39,146 nucleotides of DNA. It comes from UBA9865 sp035647835 (GTDB lineage Bacteria; Bacillota; Dethiobacteria; Dethiobacterales; Dethiobacteraceae). The position numbers and the translations under genes were made by a program. The notes under the pieces are model-generated. The model searched no databases. It was given only the letters and a program-made list of their open reading frames with translations, and was not told the origin of the DNA. The DNA is taken from assembly GCA_035647835.1 (NCBI GenBank), contig DASRMS010000188.1:1-39146 (forward strand). The letters are read 5' to 3'. Each line of letters opens with the position of its first letter. The first letter of the stretch is position 1. Below, piece by piece: positions 23,379 through 32,356 of this stretch.

Positions 23379-23542
23379 CTGTGGTAGCCACGTACAAGCC
23401 TTTCCCAATAGCGGCGTAATAGTGACTCTTGATTCGGACCGGAAGGTTCGTAAGGCGGGTCCAGAGCCTCCATGGCGGACATATCTTCCGCTATTTCTAC
23501 ATCAGGGTCATTGATTTTCCATGGTTCAGGATAATATGACAT
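23375..23542 (-). CDS. Unrecognised 55-residue ORF coupled to ATP-grasp-like gene
   Basis: Starts MSYYPEPWKINDPDVE and ends WERLVRGYHR. It is acidic and proline-rich in the first two thirds, with a basic-aromatic C-terminus, no Cys and no hydrophobic segment. A strong GGGGGGTG lies seven bases before the ATG. Its TGA overlaps the GTG of the next gene by 4 bases. It could be a substrate peptide or a partner of the ATP-grasp protein, since some ATP-grasp ligases modify small peptides encoded beside them; that is speculation. No homologue recognised. Confidence 0.6.
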   Translation of the reverse strand: MSYYPEPWKINDPDVEIAEDMSAMEALDPPYEPSGPNQESLLRRYWERLVRGYHR

Positions 23543-23769
23543 CTGGTTACACCCCCCTAGGTGTTTTATTCGGTCTGCTTTTAGTATCTGTAAAATTACG
23601 AAAATGTTACCGATAAAACTTTGGCAGGACTACCAATTTAAAAAAGTGATCTTGAAAAACATCTTTAAACAATGCGTTTCTATTATAAGAAGAATACAAA
23701 AAAATATACAAAACTAAAAAGATCAGATTTGTCAAATTGAAGTAAAGCTAATCAGGGAGGTTTATAAAA

Positions 23770-24501
23770 ATGCAATTAACTGTTTTAGGTTGTTATGGAC
23801 CGTACCCAGCAGCAGGACAAAACTGCTCCGGCTATCTCTTGCAAGACGATGGTGTCAATGTTTTATTAGATTGTGGTAATGGCGTGCTTAGCCGGTTACG
23901 TTATCATTGCCAACCAGGTGAGCTTGATGCTGTGATGCTCAGCCATTTACATAGTGATCACAGCAGTGATGTTATGATCTTACGGTATGCTCTTCAAATT
24001 AATGGGAGACAGAATACTGAATCTCCACTTAAGGTTTATGCACCACCGCAGCCAAAAGAAGAATATGCCCGTTTAGCTTACAAAAACTATCTACAAAGCC
24101 AACCGCTATCTGCTGATTCAAAATTAACTATTGGCAAGCTGCAATTTACATTCAGCAAAGGTGTGCATGCGGTACCGAGTTATGTAATAACTGTGACAGC
24201 AGAAGGCAAAAAATTAGTTTATAGTGGTGATACTGCCTATTTCCCTGCTTTAGTTGAAGCCGTGCAAGGAGCTGATCTCTTCCTGTGCGAAGCAAATTTT
24301 CTTAAAAGTGATCTTCAATTAGGTAACCCTAACCATTTGGCTGCTTACCAAGCGGCAGAAGTGGCCAAGGCCGGTGGCGTGAAGCAGTTGGTACTGACAC
24401 ACCATCACCCTGAACGGGATCCCCAACAAGCACTAGCAGAAGCACAAGCAGTTTTTGTAAATACTACACTGGCTCGTGCTGGCAGCTTGTATCGTTTGTA
24501 G
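23770..24501 (+). CDS. Metallo-beta-lactamase-fold hydrolase (YhfI/RNase Z-like)
   Basis: A 243-residue cytoplasmic MBL-fold hydrolase. The metal motif SHLHSDHSSD (58-67), GVHAVPSYVI, YSGDTAYF (about 151-158) and the final THHHPERDP are all present, so both metal sites look complete. The overall size and HAVPS segment match the YhfI group, related to RNase Z but without its exosite arm. Substrate unknown, possibly a phosphodiester. GGGAGG precedes the ATG by 9 bases. The stop lies only 6 bases from the convergent thiD stop. Confidence 0.88.
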   Translation: MQLTVLGCYGPYPAAGQNCSGYLLQDDGVNVLLDCGNGVLSRLRYHCQPGELDAVMLSHLHSDHSSDVMILRYALQINGRQNTESPLKVYAPPQPKEEYARLAYKNYLQSQPLSADSKLTIGKLQFTFSKGVHAVPSYVITVTAEGKKLVYSGDTAYFPALVEAVQGADLFLCEANFLKSDLQLGNPNHLAAYQAAEVAKAGGVKQLVLTHHHPERDPQQALAEAQAVFVNTTLARAGSLYRL

Positions 24502-24507
24502 TTGAGG

Positions 24508-25329
24508 CTATTCTTTTGTTCGACCTTTGCGGTGGCGAGATACTGCCAACAGCTCAGCCATGGGGTTAGTGGGTCCGTAGCCGTTTCCTACAGCGAGACC
24601 ATGGGCAATAGCCTGGGTAATAAATCGTTTGGCTGTTTGTACTGCAGCTAATGGTTGTTGACCTTTAGCCAGTTCGGCGGTGATGGCTGAAGCGTATGTA
24701 CAACCGCTGCCATGAGTGTGTTTAGTGTGCAGCTTGGGCTCGGCAAAGCGATGAATAGTATCGCCATCATAAAAAATATCGACCATTTCTTCCCCCGGCA
24801 AATGACCCCCTTTAACTAGTACCGTACGACAACCAAAGCGATGAATTTCTTTCGCAGCCATGATCATCTCTTCAACTGTACTTATTTCGCGACCTAACAA
24901 AACACTGGCTTCCGGTAAGTTTGGTGTGACAACCAAAGCGAGAGGTAATAATTTCTTGCACAAAGCCTCCACAGCAGCCGCTGGTAAAAGAGGGTCACCA
25001 CTTTCGGCAACCATTACAGGATCTACAACCAACTTACGGACATTGAATTTAATTAGCATTTCTGCTACGGCAGAAATTAATTCTGCATCACCGAGCATCC
25101 CAGTTTTTGCAGCATCAATATGTATATCGGAGAGCACAGCCTCCATTTGGGCGGCAACAAAAGCGGCAGGAACAGCATGAATACCATGCACACCAATAGT
25201 ATTTTGCGCAGTAAGTGCTGTAATCGCACTAGTACCGTAGACACCTAGGGCGGCAAATGTTTTTAAATCTGTTTGAATGCCGGCACCGCCGCCAGAATCA
25301 GAACCGGCGATCGTCAGAGCTTTGAACAT
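24508..25329 (-). CDS. thiD: Hydroxymethylpyrimidine (phosphomethylpyrimidine) kinase
   Basis: Ribokinase-family enzyme that phosphorylates HMP and HMP-phosphate for thiamine synthesis. The 273-residue form beginning MFKALTIAGSDSGGGAGIQTDLKTF has the usual length. Other motifs are TALTAQNT, KTGMLG, VVDPVMVAESGDPLL, TPNLPEA, VKGGH and HGSGCTYASAI (catalytic anion hole, with the Cys). The upstream reading from 25389 adds unrelated residues; the ATG at 25329 has GAGGAGG upstream. No other thi gene and no TPP riboswitch are seen. A pyridoxine kinase activity is possible in this family. Confidence 0.92.
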   Translation of the reverse strand: MFKALTIAGSDSGGGAGIQTDLKTFAALGVYGTSAITALTAQNTIGVHGIHAVPAAFVAAQMEAVLSDIHIDAAKTGMLGDAELISAVAEMLIKFNVRKLVVDPVMVAESGDPLLPAAAVEALCKKLLPLALVVTPNLPEASVLLGREISTVEEMIMAAKEIHRFGCRTVLVKGGHLPGEEMVDIFYDGDTIHRFAEPKLHTKHTHGSGCTYASAITAELAKGQQPLAAVQTAKRFITQAIAHGLAVGNGYGPTNPMAELLAVSRHRKGRTKE

Positions 25330-25401
25330 CCTTGCTCTACCTCCTCTTGTGGTCAAGTTTGACCTCTTAACTTTAACTTCATCCGCCACTTAGCAGCCCT
25401 A

Positions 25402-25430
25402 TTGTACACAGAGCTTGTCAATGTTAGAAT
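25402..25430 (+). promoter_or_regulatory. Sigma-A promoter of the GNAT gene
   Basis: TTGTAC, 17-base spacer, TAGAAT, about 57 bases before the start codon. Confidence 0.65.
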
Positions 25431-25486
25431 AATACTTGCCAACCTTTAAAGGAAAGGGTGCTAAATTTAGTGGAGAGAGAGTTATC

Positions 25487-26077
25487 ATGAATATACAACA
25501 AATTTTAGCACAATTTGAACCTATTTGCACGCCCAGACTAATGATGAGGAAGATTACTAGAGACGATGCAACACAACTATATAAACTGACTTCTAGTCCG
25601 GAAATGACAAAATACTTACACTGGTATCCTAGTCAGAGCTTGTCAGCAGTTAAAGTTGTGATTGAGCAGAGGTTAACTGAATATAAAACAGGAGAAACAA
25701 GAGCTCTAGTATTAGCTATTGCTGATTTACACACCAATCAATTAGTGGGTAATATTGCTTATAAATTAACTGATCGTGCTGGTTTGACTTGTGAAATTGG
25801 CTATTGGCTTGGCAAAGAGTACTGGCATCAAGGTTATGCCAGTGAGGCCCTCAAAGCATGTCTACACTATGGTTTTACAGTATTAGGTTTCGAACGGATT
25901 CAATGCTGCTGCTCCCCAGAAAACATTGCCTCTTGGCGTGTCATGGAGAGAGCAGGGATGCAATGCGAAGGAATCTTGCGCAACTCCTATTATCTGAAAG
26001 GCAAATTGTACGATGATAAAGTCTATGCGCTTTTAAAAGCAGAATACCAAGCATTGCAGGCACAAGCTACAGATTAA
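25487..26077 (+). CDS. GNAT-family N-acetyltransferase (RimJ/RimL-like)
   Basis: A 196-residue acetyl-CoA-dependent acyltransferase. It shows the RimJ/L layout: TPRLMMRKITRDDATQLYKLTSSPEMTKYL near the N-terminus, LVGNIAYKLTD, CEIGYWLGKEYWHQGYASEAL (acetyl-CoA binding, about 104-124), and FERIQCCCSPENIASWRVMERAGMQCEGILR. The start at 25487 has GGAGAGAG upstream; an in-frame extension from 25436 is not supported. Its target, a protein N-terminus or small amine, cannot be told. It is a single-gene unit with own promoter and terminator. Confidence 0.88.
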   Translation: MNIQQILAQFEPICTPRLMMRKITRDDATQLYKLTSSPEMTKYLHWYPSQSLSAVKVVIEQRLTEYKTGETRALVLAIADLHTNQLVGNIAYKLTDRAGLTCEIGYWLGKEYWHQGYASEALKACLHYGFTVLGFERIQCCCSPENIASWRVMERAGMQCEGILRNSYYLKGKLYDDKVYALLKAEYQALQAQATD

Positions 26078-26110
26078 ACGGCAGTTTGAATAGTTCATTT
26101 TAAAAAAGCG

Positions 26111-26147
26111 AAATCAGCAGTTCTGTGCAGGAACTGCTGATTTTTTT
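26111..26147 (+). terminator. Rho-independent terminator after GNAT gene
   Basis: AAATCAGCAGTTC pairs with GAACTGCTGATTT around a 7-base loop, and a run of seven T closes the stem. It lies 30 bases from the stop of the convergent ABC gene, which it may also serve. Confidence 0.93.
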
Positions 26148-26177
26148 ATCGGAGAGGAAATTTTATCAAACTAACCA

Positions 26178-27912
26178 TTAATTTTGGAATTGAACATCGC
26201 AGAGGCTTTTGTACAGACCAGCTTGGCGCAGCAAATCCTCATGGGTACCTTTTTCGACGATCTCCCCTTCTTTGAGGACAAGAATTTGATCAGCGCGTTT
26301 GACAGTGGATAAGCGGTGGGCAATGACAATAATTGTGCGAGTGCCGGCTAGTTCTTGAATTGCTGCTTGGATTTTAGCTTCTGTTGCTACATCTACGGCG
26401 GCAGTGGCTTCGTCTAGAATGAGAATGGGTGTGTTGCGCAGGACAGCACGCGCGATGGAAAGTCGTTGTTTTTGTCCACCAGATAACCTGACTCCACGTT
26501 CACCGATATATGTGTCATATCCCTCCGGCATTTCCTGAATAAAGTCATCGGCTTTGGCAATTATTGCAGCTTCTCTAATTTCTTCAGGTGTGCATGCTTT
26601 AACACCGTAGGCAATATTCTCGGCAATGCTTCCGTTAAATAAGAAGACGTCCTGCAGTACAATACTGATTTGATTACGTAAAGAAGCCAGCGTAAGATCT
26701 TTTAAGTTATGATCATCCAGACTAATAGTACCCTCCACAGGTTCATAGAAGCGGGCGAGCAAACTAATGATGGTGGTCTTGCCAACGCCAGTCGGACCGA
26801 CTAAGGCAATCATTTCGCCGGGTTGTGCGGTAAAAGTTAGATCTTTTAGTACGGGAGTATCTGCTTGGTAGTGGAAAGAGACATTTTCAAAGCTCACCCG
26901 TCCTGTGCTTGTGGTCAAGGTCAGGGCATTTTTGTGATCCTGAATATCTGGTTCGGTATCAAGCACTTCAAATACTCTTTCTGCACCAGCAATACCTTGT
27001 TGTAAATCTTCTGTGACGCGGGCCAGCGTGGCAATCGGTTGATAGAAAAGTGATAAGTACATTAAAAAGCCCACAATGTCTGCCACAGAGAGATTGCCTT
27101 GCAGGGCTAGATAGCCGCCGAAGCCGACCACAATGACTGTGCCAAAAGCGCTGACTGCTTCTACGGCAGGGTGAAAGAGGGCACTTAATTTCAGGGCATG
27201 CAGAATTGCTTGAGCATGAGCGGCGGCTTTTTCGGCAACTCTCATTTTTTCTTTACGCTGTTGGTTAAATACTTGGATCTCGCGCATGCCAGAAAGGTTA
27301 TCCTGCAGTACGGCATTTAAGTCGGCTACCGCTACTTGGGCAGTACGGAAAAAGGGACGGACTCTTTTCGTAAAAAAATAGCCGCTATAAAGCAGGATAG
27401 GGACTGGAATTAGGGTAAGCAGGGCCAAGGTGGGATGGATAACAAAAAGAATCATGGTTACCCCGAGTAGAATTAAAAGATTGGCAATTAAGTCTGGCAC
27501 AGCATGCGCAATCAGGACTTCAAATGTCGCAGTATCATTGGTGGTACGTGACATTAGTTGACCGGTTTGTTTATCATTGTAGTAACTCATGGATAACTTT
27601 TGCAGATGATTGTAAACAATGACTCGCATCTCGGCTACCAGTCTCCAGGCCGCTAAATGACTAAGATAACGATAGAAAAAAGTGAAGAGAGCACGACTGA
27701 CATAAAGGACACTAAGTATCAGAGCGAGAGTGCGAATTTCGCTCATAGCGTGGGGTCGTACGGTCAGTTCAGTTAGGATCCCAGTTAACCTCATAATCAG
27801 ATATGGTGCTGCCAGGTTGAGGCCAGTTATCGCCCAACAGGCTAACTCCTGTAATAATAAGCAGCCACCAATAGGGTTTGGCGTATTGGACTAAGCGCAG
27901 TACGTGTTTCAT
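26178..27912 (-). CDS. ABC exporter (MsbA/multidrug type), apparent frameshift near the 5' end
   Basis: Half-transporter with fused membrane and ATPase domains. The intact downstream frame (from 27794) has several membrane helices, then GPTGVGKTT (Walker A), the Q-loop, LSGGQKQR (signature), ILILDEATAAVD (Walker B) and the switch His in IIVIAHRLS. The real start is the ATG at 27912, preceded by AGGAGG and reading MKHVLRLVQYAKPYWWLLII. This frame runs to a GGG at 27833-27835, after which the family sequence continues one base out of frame as AITGLNLAAPYLIM into the long ORF. Removing one G gives a single 577-residue protein of normal length. The ATG at 27794 has no ribosome site. The gene is either inactivated, recoded, or carries a sequence error. 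Confidence 0.9.
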
Positions 27913-28208
27913 ATTTCCTCCTAGGTAAAAAGTGTATGCTGTGAGATTAAGCTGCTGCGGACAGCTCTATTACTATTCGCAAGCTTACTGAAGATTACCT
28001 TCTTTTGATAGCATAAACAGAGTAACTGACTTTATAACTAGCGACACTGATGATTTCTATCAATTATTCCTGCCGCTATCATATATATTTAGAGAACTCT
28101 TAAAATCTTCTTACCGCTGACATGAGCTAGTCGTTTATTAACTATTTTAACGGCTAATTTTATGTAACAAAGCATTGATGTACAAATAGGGTTAAGCGGA
28201 GGGATACT

Positions 28209-29594
28209 ATGCGGGTTATTATTGCCGGCGGCGGCGAGACCGGAAAAGCGCTGGCTGTCGTGTTATCTGCGGTGCAGGAAGTGGTAGTAATTGAAAGTAA
28301 CCGCAGCCGCGCGGACTGGCTTGCGCAACATCTAGACGGGCAGGTAATATGGGGCGAAGCACAATCTTTACAGACTTTATTGGCTGCCGGGACTGGTGGT
28401 GCCGACTTATTTGTAGCGGCCACTGGTGTGGATGAAATAAATCTGCTCGCCTGTTTGACAGCAAAAAGACTAGGCTGTATTAAAGTAGCGGCTTGCCTGA
28501 AGAATCCAGATTACTGGGAGGGTCAGCATCTTTTAAACACTGAACTGAAGTCGCTAGATGTACTATTACACCCAGTTTTATTGGCCGCACATGCAGTTGT
28601 TAAGCAGCTTATTAATCCTAGTTTTGTTGTCAATTTAAGTTTCGCTAATGGCCGCGTGGCTTTATTGGCCTTAGAGCTGACACAGAATTCTCATTTTGTA
28701 GGGCAGCAACTACAGCAGTTGGAATTGCCGGGGCAGGCAGTGATCTGTGCTGTTACCCGACAGGGTGAAACGAGTGCGCGTGCGAAAAATTTTACTTTGT
28801 CTGCAGGTGATCAGATTTATGTGATCGGTGATGCTTTACGCAAAAGCCATTGGCTGCCCTCAAGTGAGCAAATTTCGCCGCCGCAAAGAGTATTGATTGG
28901 TGATGGATCATGGTTAGGGCAGCAAATCGCTTCTTTAATGGGCAGTTCTTTGCAGCATATGGAAAATGTTCTCCTGGAAGCTGATCTGGTACGGTGTGAG
29001 GAACTGGCAGATGGTCTGCCCCGTTCACGAATTTATCAAGGAGCAATAACAGAGCATACTTTCTTAGCTGCGATTGTTAACGCCAAAACAGATTGGTTTG
29101 TTGCCGCCAGTGATAATGACCTGGTGAATATTTTGTCAGCCCTGCTCGCCAAAAATTTGGGCGTGCGCGGCATGATCGTGGTGGCGCGCAACCAGTCCGC
29201 TCAGGTAGCGCTAAAGACGGCGGGTATTAATAATATTATTTCTCCTAAAACGCTGGTGGCTGAAAAAGTATTAAGCTTACTACAACGGGATAATTGGCAT
29301 AATTTTGCCATTATCGGTGACGGACCGGTGCAAGCCATAGAGGTTGTGGTGCAGGAGGGAATGCCCTTAGTACATAAACGTTTTGGTGAAGATCGTTTAG
29401 CTGATGGTTTGATCTGGGGTGCCATGGTACGCCAGGGACAGCTTATTTCACCGCATACTGCTGAGCGGGTACAAGCCAATGATCATTTAATATTACTGAT
29501 GCCCCAAGGATTGAGTACAACTAGTAGTGCTTTGCTTACTGTGGAAAATGTTATTGTGAAAAAGAAAACGTCGCCCAGGTTGAGCCAGTCATGA
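28209..29594 (+). CDS. trkA: Potassium uptake regulatory subunit TrkA
   Basis: A 461-residue peripheral protein with two tandem RCK units that bind NAD(H)/ATP and gate the TrkH channel. RCK-N 1 begins with IIAGGGETGKALA (residues 4-16); an RCK-C follows at about 135-215; the second unit begins near VLIGDGSWLGQQIASLM (about 233) and ends in the C-terminal RCK-C (QEGMPLVHKR, VQANDHLILLMP). The second Rossmann motif is less canonical than the first. GGAGG precedes the ATG. The stop overlaps the trkH start by 4 bases. The 296 bases upstream show no c-di-AMP riboswitch that I can recognise. Confidence 0.94.
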   Translation: MRVIIAGGGETGKALAVVLSAVQEVVVIESNRSRADWLAQHLDGQVIWGEAQSLQTLLAAGTGGADLFVAATGVDEINLLACLTAKRLGCIKVAACLKNPDYWEGQHLLNTELKSLDVLLHPVLLAAHAVVKQLINPSFVVNLSFANGRVALLALELTQNSHFVGQQLQQLELPGQAVICAVTRQGETSARAKNFTLSAGDQIYVIGDALRKSHWLPSSEQISPPQRVLIGDGSWLGQQIASLMGSSLQHMENVLLEADLVRCEELADGLPRSRIYQGAITEHTFLAAIVNAKTDWFVAASDNDLVNILSALLAKNLGVRGMIVVARNQSAQVALKTAGINNIISPKTLVAEKVLSLLQRDNWHNFAIIGDGPVQAIEVVVQEGMPLVHKRFGEDRLADGLIWGAMVRQGQLISPHTAERVQANDHLILLMPQGLSTTSSALLTVENVIVKKKTSPRLSQS

Positions 29595-31057
29595 GGTGGC
29601 GCGGTATTTTTTTTCTGCTGGGTTCTGTTTTGCTGTATCTAGCTTTTGCGATGCTTGTTCCACTACTCTGGGCAATGTGGCAGGCAAGTGCAACACGTTT
29701 GGACTTTAGTATCACAATTATTTTGACGATTACTGTCGCCTGGCTGTTTCTGCGACTGGGACGACCGCCTACTGAACTACGACTGCAGGATGCTTTTGCT
29801 TTTGTAACTTTAACCTGGTTGTTTGCTTCTCTCTTTAGTGCTTTGCCTTATTATTTTTCTGGTTGTGTGCCAACTCTAATTGATGCATATTTTGAGGCTA
29901 TGTCTGGTTTTTCAACTACCGGTGCTACGGTTATTATTTCTGTAGAGAGTGTAGATCAAGCTATCCTCTTATGGCGGGCTATGACACATTGGCTGGGTGG
30001 CATGGGGATTATTGTGTTATTTGTAGCTGTGTTTCCACGTTTAGGAGTCAGTGCCGGCTTATTGCTGCAGGCAGAGACACCAGGACCGATGACCCAAACT
30101 GTAACACCCCGCGTTGCTAATTCAGCCAAGATTTTATGGTTAATTTATATCGCTTTAACAGCAGCACAAACTATCATCTTAAATTCAGTTGGTTTTACTT
30201 TTTTTGAAGCGCTTACACATGCCTTTGCGACCATGGCTACTGGCGGCTTTTCCACTAAAAATGCCGGTGTGGCTAGCTTTGACAACCCTGCCGCTGAATG
30301 GGTAATCATCGTGTTTATGCTGCTAGCAGGTGTAAATTTCGCCCTTTATTATCATTTGTTGCTGGGAAACATCCGACAAGTGCTCAAAGATGAAGAATTA
30401 CGTTTTTATTTAATTGTGGTAATTGTGGCCACGCTGTTGTTGTTTATTTCCCTGCTGCCTTTACCACATGCTCCACTAGCTGCTCTGCGTCACGCCTTGT
30501 TCCAAGTTAGTTCAGTGGTTACCACTACTGGATTTGCCAATGTAGATTTCGATCTGTGGCCGGAATTTTCTCGGATGCTCCTCTTACTGTTAATGTTTGT
30601 TGGTGGCTGCGGTGGTTCTACCGGTGGTGGACTGAAGCAGATTAGAATTTTAGTTTTGGGTAAATATTTGCTGCGTGAATTACGAAAGGCCATTCGACCT
30701 TGGGAGGTAGCCCCGCTGCGGATCGGAGACCAAGTTATCTCTCAACAGTTGATCAATAGGATTATTGCTTTTGTCTGCTTATATCTACTCATTTTTTCCT
30801 CTGCTGTTCTTTACCTGACATCTTTAGGTTGTGATTTTACCACATCTCTATCAGCAGCAGCGTCTGCACTAGGCAATATAGGTCCCGGCCTGGCCGCAGT
30901 CGGCCCCATGCATACCTATGCTAAATTAACTGCTGGTGCTAAAATATGTTTAACATTGTTAATGCTCATTGGACGTTTAGAAATCTATACTGTATTATCC
31001 TTTTTGCTGCCCGAATCATGGTACCGGCATAAAGCCTCATGGCGACAGCTTAAGTAG
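29591..31057 (+). CDS. trkH: Potassium uptake channel subunit TrkH
   Basis: Membrane pore of the Trk/Ktr system, 488 residues with about ten membrane helices and four pore-loop repeats. Filter-like segments are visible: MSGFSTTGATVI (P-loop 1), TMATGGFSTKNAG (P-loop 2), SVVTTTGFANVDF (P-loop 3) and SALGNIGPGL (P-loop 4). LGGMGIIVL and GGCGGSTGGGLKQIRILVL, typical of TrkH, are also present. It starts with an ATGA overlap with trkA, so the two proteins are translationally coupled. Confidence 0.94.
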   Translation: MRWRGIFFLLGSVLLYLAFAMLVPLLWAMWQASATRLDFSITIILTITVAWLFLRLGRPPTELRLQDAFAFVTLTWLFASLFSALPYYFSGCVPTLIDAYFEAMSGFSTTGATVIISVESVDQAILLWRAMTHWLGGMGIIVLFVAVFPRLGVSAGLLLQAETPGPMTQTVTPRVANSAKILWLIYIALTAAQTIILNSVGFTFFEALTHAFATMATGGFSTKNAGVASFDNPAAEWVIIVFMLLAGVNFALYYHLLLGNIRQVLKDEELRFYLIVVIVATLLLFISLLPLPHAPLAALRHALFQVSSVVTTTGFANVDFDLWPEFSRMLLLLLMFVGGCGGSTGGGLKQIRILVLGKYLLRELRKAIRPWEVAPLRIGDQVISQQLINRIIAFVCLYLLIFSSAVLYLTSLGCDFTTSLSAAASALGNIGPGLAAVGPMHTYAKLTAGAKICLTLLMLIGRLEIYTVLSFLLPESWYRHKASWRQLK

Positions 31058-31085
31058 CATAACTTCACTTTAGCAGTACATACTA
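31057..31085 (+). promoter_or_regulatory. Sigma-G (forespore) promoter of the SASP gene
   Basis: GCATA, a 17-base spacer, then CATACTA. This fits the Bacillus sigma-G pattern GHATR-N17/18-CATWHTA at every position and lies just before the ribosome site of a spore protein gene. Confidence 0.85.
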
Positions 31086-31108
31086 GAAGAGAATAAAGGA
31101 GGATTCCC

Positions 31109-31309
31109 ATGCCAAAGTATAAGAAAAAACCGGAAAAAATGACGCTGCGTGAACTAGAGATGGAAAAAATGAAAATGGAAATTGCTGAAGAATTAGGTTT
31201 GAGTGATAAAGTAAAAGAAGTTGGGTGGGAAAACCTAACCGCTCGAGAAACAGGCAAAGTAGGTGGCGTAATGTCACGCCGTCTACGCAAAGAAGGAAAA
31301 AATAAATAA
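31109..31309 (+). CDS. Alpha/beta-type small acid-soluble spore protein
   Basis: A 66-residue DNA-binding spore protein. The core MEIAEELGLSDKVKEVGW and LTARETGKVGGVMSRRL matches the two conserved helices of alpha/beta SASPs, including the EIA.ELG segment where the GPR protease cuts on germination. It coats forespore DNA and protects it from UV and hydrolysis. The N-terminus is Lys-rich. It has a sigma-G promoter, AAAGGAGG before the ATG, and its own terminator. The next gene, nfo, encodes a DNA repair enzyme important in spores. Confidence 0.93.
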   Translation: MPKYKKKPEKMTLRELEMEKMKMEIAEELGLSDKVKEVGWENLTARETGKVGGVMSRRLRKEGKNK

Positions 31310-31316
31310 AAGTACT

Positions 31317-31340
31317 AAAAGCTCCTGCAGGAGCTTTTTT
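31317..31340 (+). terminator. Rho-independent terminator of the SASP gene
   Basis: AAAAGCTCC-TGCA-GGAGCTTTTTT directly after the SASP stop. Confidence 0.92.
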
Positions 31341-31370
31341 GATTGCCGTTTCTCGCCGCTGCGCTCGTAC

Positions 31371-31400
31371 TTGTATTTACTCTTTTACGTTTGATATGAT
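31371..31400 (+). promoter_or_regulatory. Probable sigma-A promoter of nfo
   Basis: TTGTAT, an 18-base spacer, then TATGAT, about 37 bases before the start codon. Confidence 0.5.
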
Positions 31401-31437
31401 ATAAATGAAGAAAAGCATTATTACGTAGGAGGTACAT

Positions 31438-32283
31438 ATGCGTCTCGGTGCACATCTATCTATTGCTAAAGGTTTTGATAAAACAGCCCATACTGCCCTG
31501 GAAATAGGTGCTAACACTTTTCAATTTTTTACGCGCAACCCGCGGGGGGGTAAAGCTCGGACCATCTCAGAACAAGAAATTACTGCCTGGAAAGAGTTAC
31601 GCCGAACATATGATATTTTTCAGATTGTTGGTCACCTGCCATATACAGTAAACATGGCGGCTAAAGAAGATCGTCCGTATAACTTTGCCAAAATGGTGAT
31701 TACAGAGGATTTACAACGTATGGAAGCCGCAGGAGTAGAATATTTAGTGATTCATCCTGGTTCACATACAGGAGCTGGTCCCGAAAAGGGTACCGAACGC
31801 ATTGTTGCCTGTTTGGCAGAAGCCTTTTTACCTCATCATGGCCAGACGATGTTACTTTTAGAAACGATGGCGGGACAGGGATCGGAAATTGGCACCTTAG
31901 CAGAAATTGCTGAGATTATGGAGAAGCTGAACTTTCCGGAGCGACTGGGTATTTGTCTTGATAGCTGCCATCTAACAGGTGCCGGCTATGATTTCCGGCA
32001 AAAAGAGGAAGTAAAGCGTTTAGTTACTGATTTAGAAAATACAGTAGGGATCAGCAGAGTTAAAGCGGTACATTTAAACGATTCTAAATTTGAACCTGGT
32101 ACCAATAAAGATCGCCATGCGCGCCTTGGTGAAGGTTATTTAGGCAGGGAGGGCATTATCAATTTTGTTACTCACCCTGTGATTAAAAAATTACCCATAG
32201 TTTTAGAGACCCCTGTTGATGATTACAAAGAATATGGTGAAGAAATAGCTCTTTTACGCAGCTGGCTTGCGGAAATAGCATAA
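31438..32283 (+). CDS. nfo: Deoxyribonuclease IV (AP endonuclease, Nfo)
   Basis: Zinc-dependent endonuclease IV, cutting 5' to abasic sites in base excision repair. The 281 residues match the family. Metal-binding and signature segments are LGAHLSIAKG, NTFQFFTRNPR, VGHLPYTVNMA, EYLVIHPGSHTGAG, LLLETMAGQG, ICLDSCHLTGAGYD, VHLNDSKFEPGTNKDRHARLGEG and LETPVDD, covering all nine expected ligands. AGGAGG precedes the ATG. In Bacillus nfo is forespore-expressed; here the only promoter I see is sigma-A-like, although the adjacent SASP gene has a sigma-G promoter upstream. Confidence 0.96.
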   Translation: MRLGAHLSIAKGFDKTAHTALEIGANTFQFFTRNPRGGKARTISEQEITAWKELRRTYDIFQIVGHLPYTVNMAAKEDRPYNFAKMVITEDLQRMEAAGVEYLVIHPGSHTGAGPEKGTERIVACLAEAFLPHHGQTMLLLETMAGQGSEIGTLAEIAEIMEKLNFPERLGICLDSCHLTGAGYDFRQKEEVKRLVTDLENTVGISRVKAVHLNDSKFEPGTNKDRHARLGEGYLGREGIINFVTHPVIKKLPIVLETPVDDYKEYGEEIALLRSWLAEIA

Positions 32284-32309
32284 AAAGATAATTTACTGGC
32301 CAAGGCACA

Positions 32310-32343
32310 AAAAGGACGGAGTCAGATGCTGACTCCGTCCTTT
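32310..32343. terminator. Terminator between nfo and the BioD/DRTGG gene
   Basis: AAAGGACGGAGTCAG pairs with CTGACTCCGTCCTTT around ATG, between convergent genes. Flanking A/T tracts are short on both strands. Confidence 0.85.
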
Positions 32344-32356
32344 GGCTTATATTTAT

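Noticed and set aside
27913..28208. Possible c-di-AMP or potassium-related riboswitch before trkA
   Set aside because: I could not find the conserved core or a convincing expression platform; I see no other feature in this 296-base divergent region.
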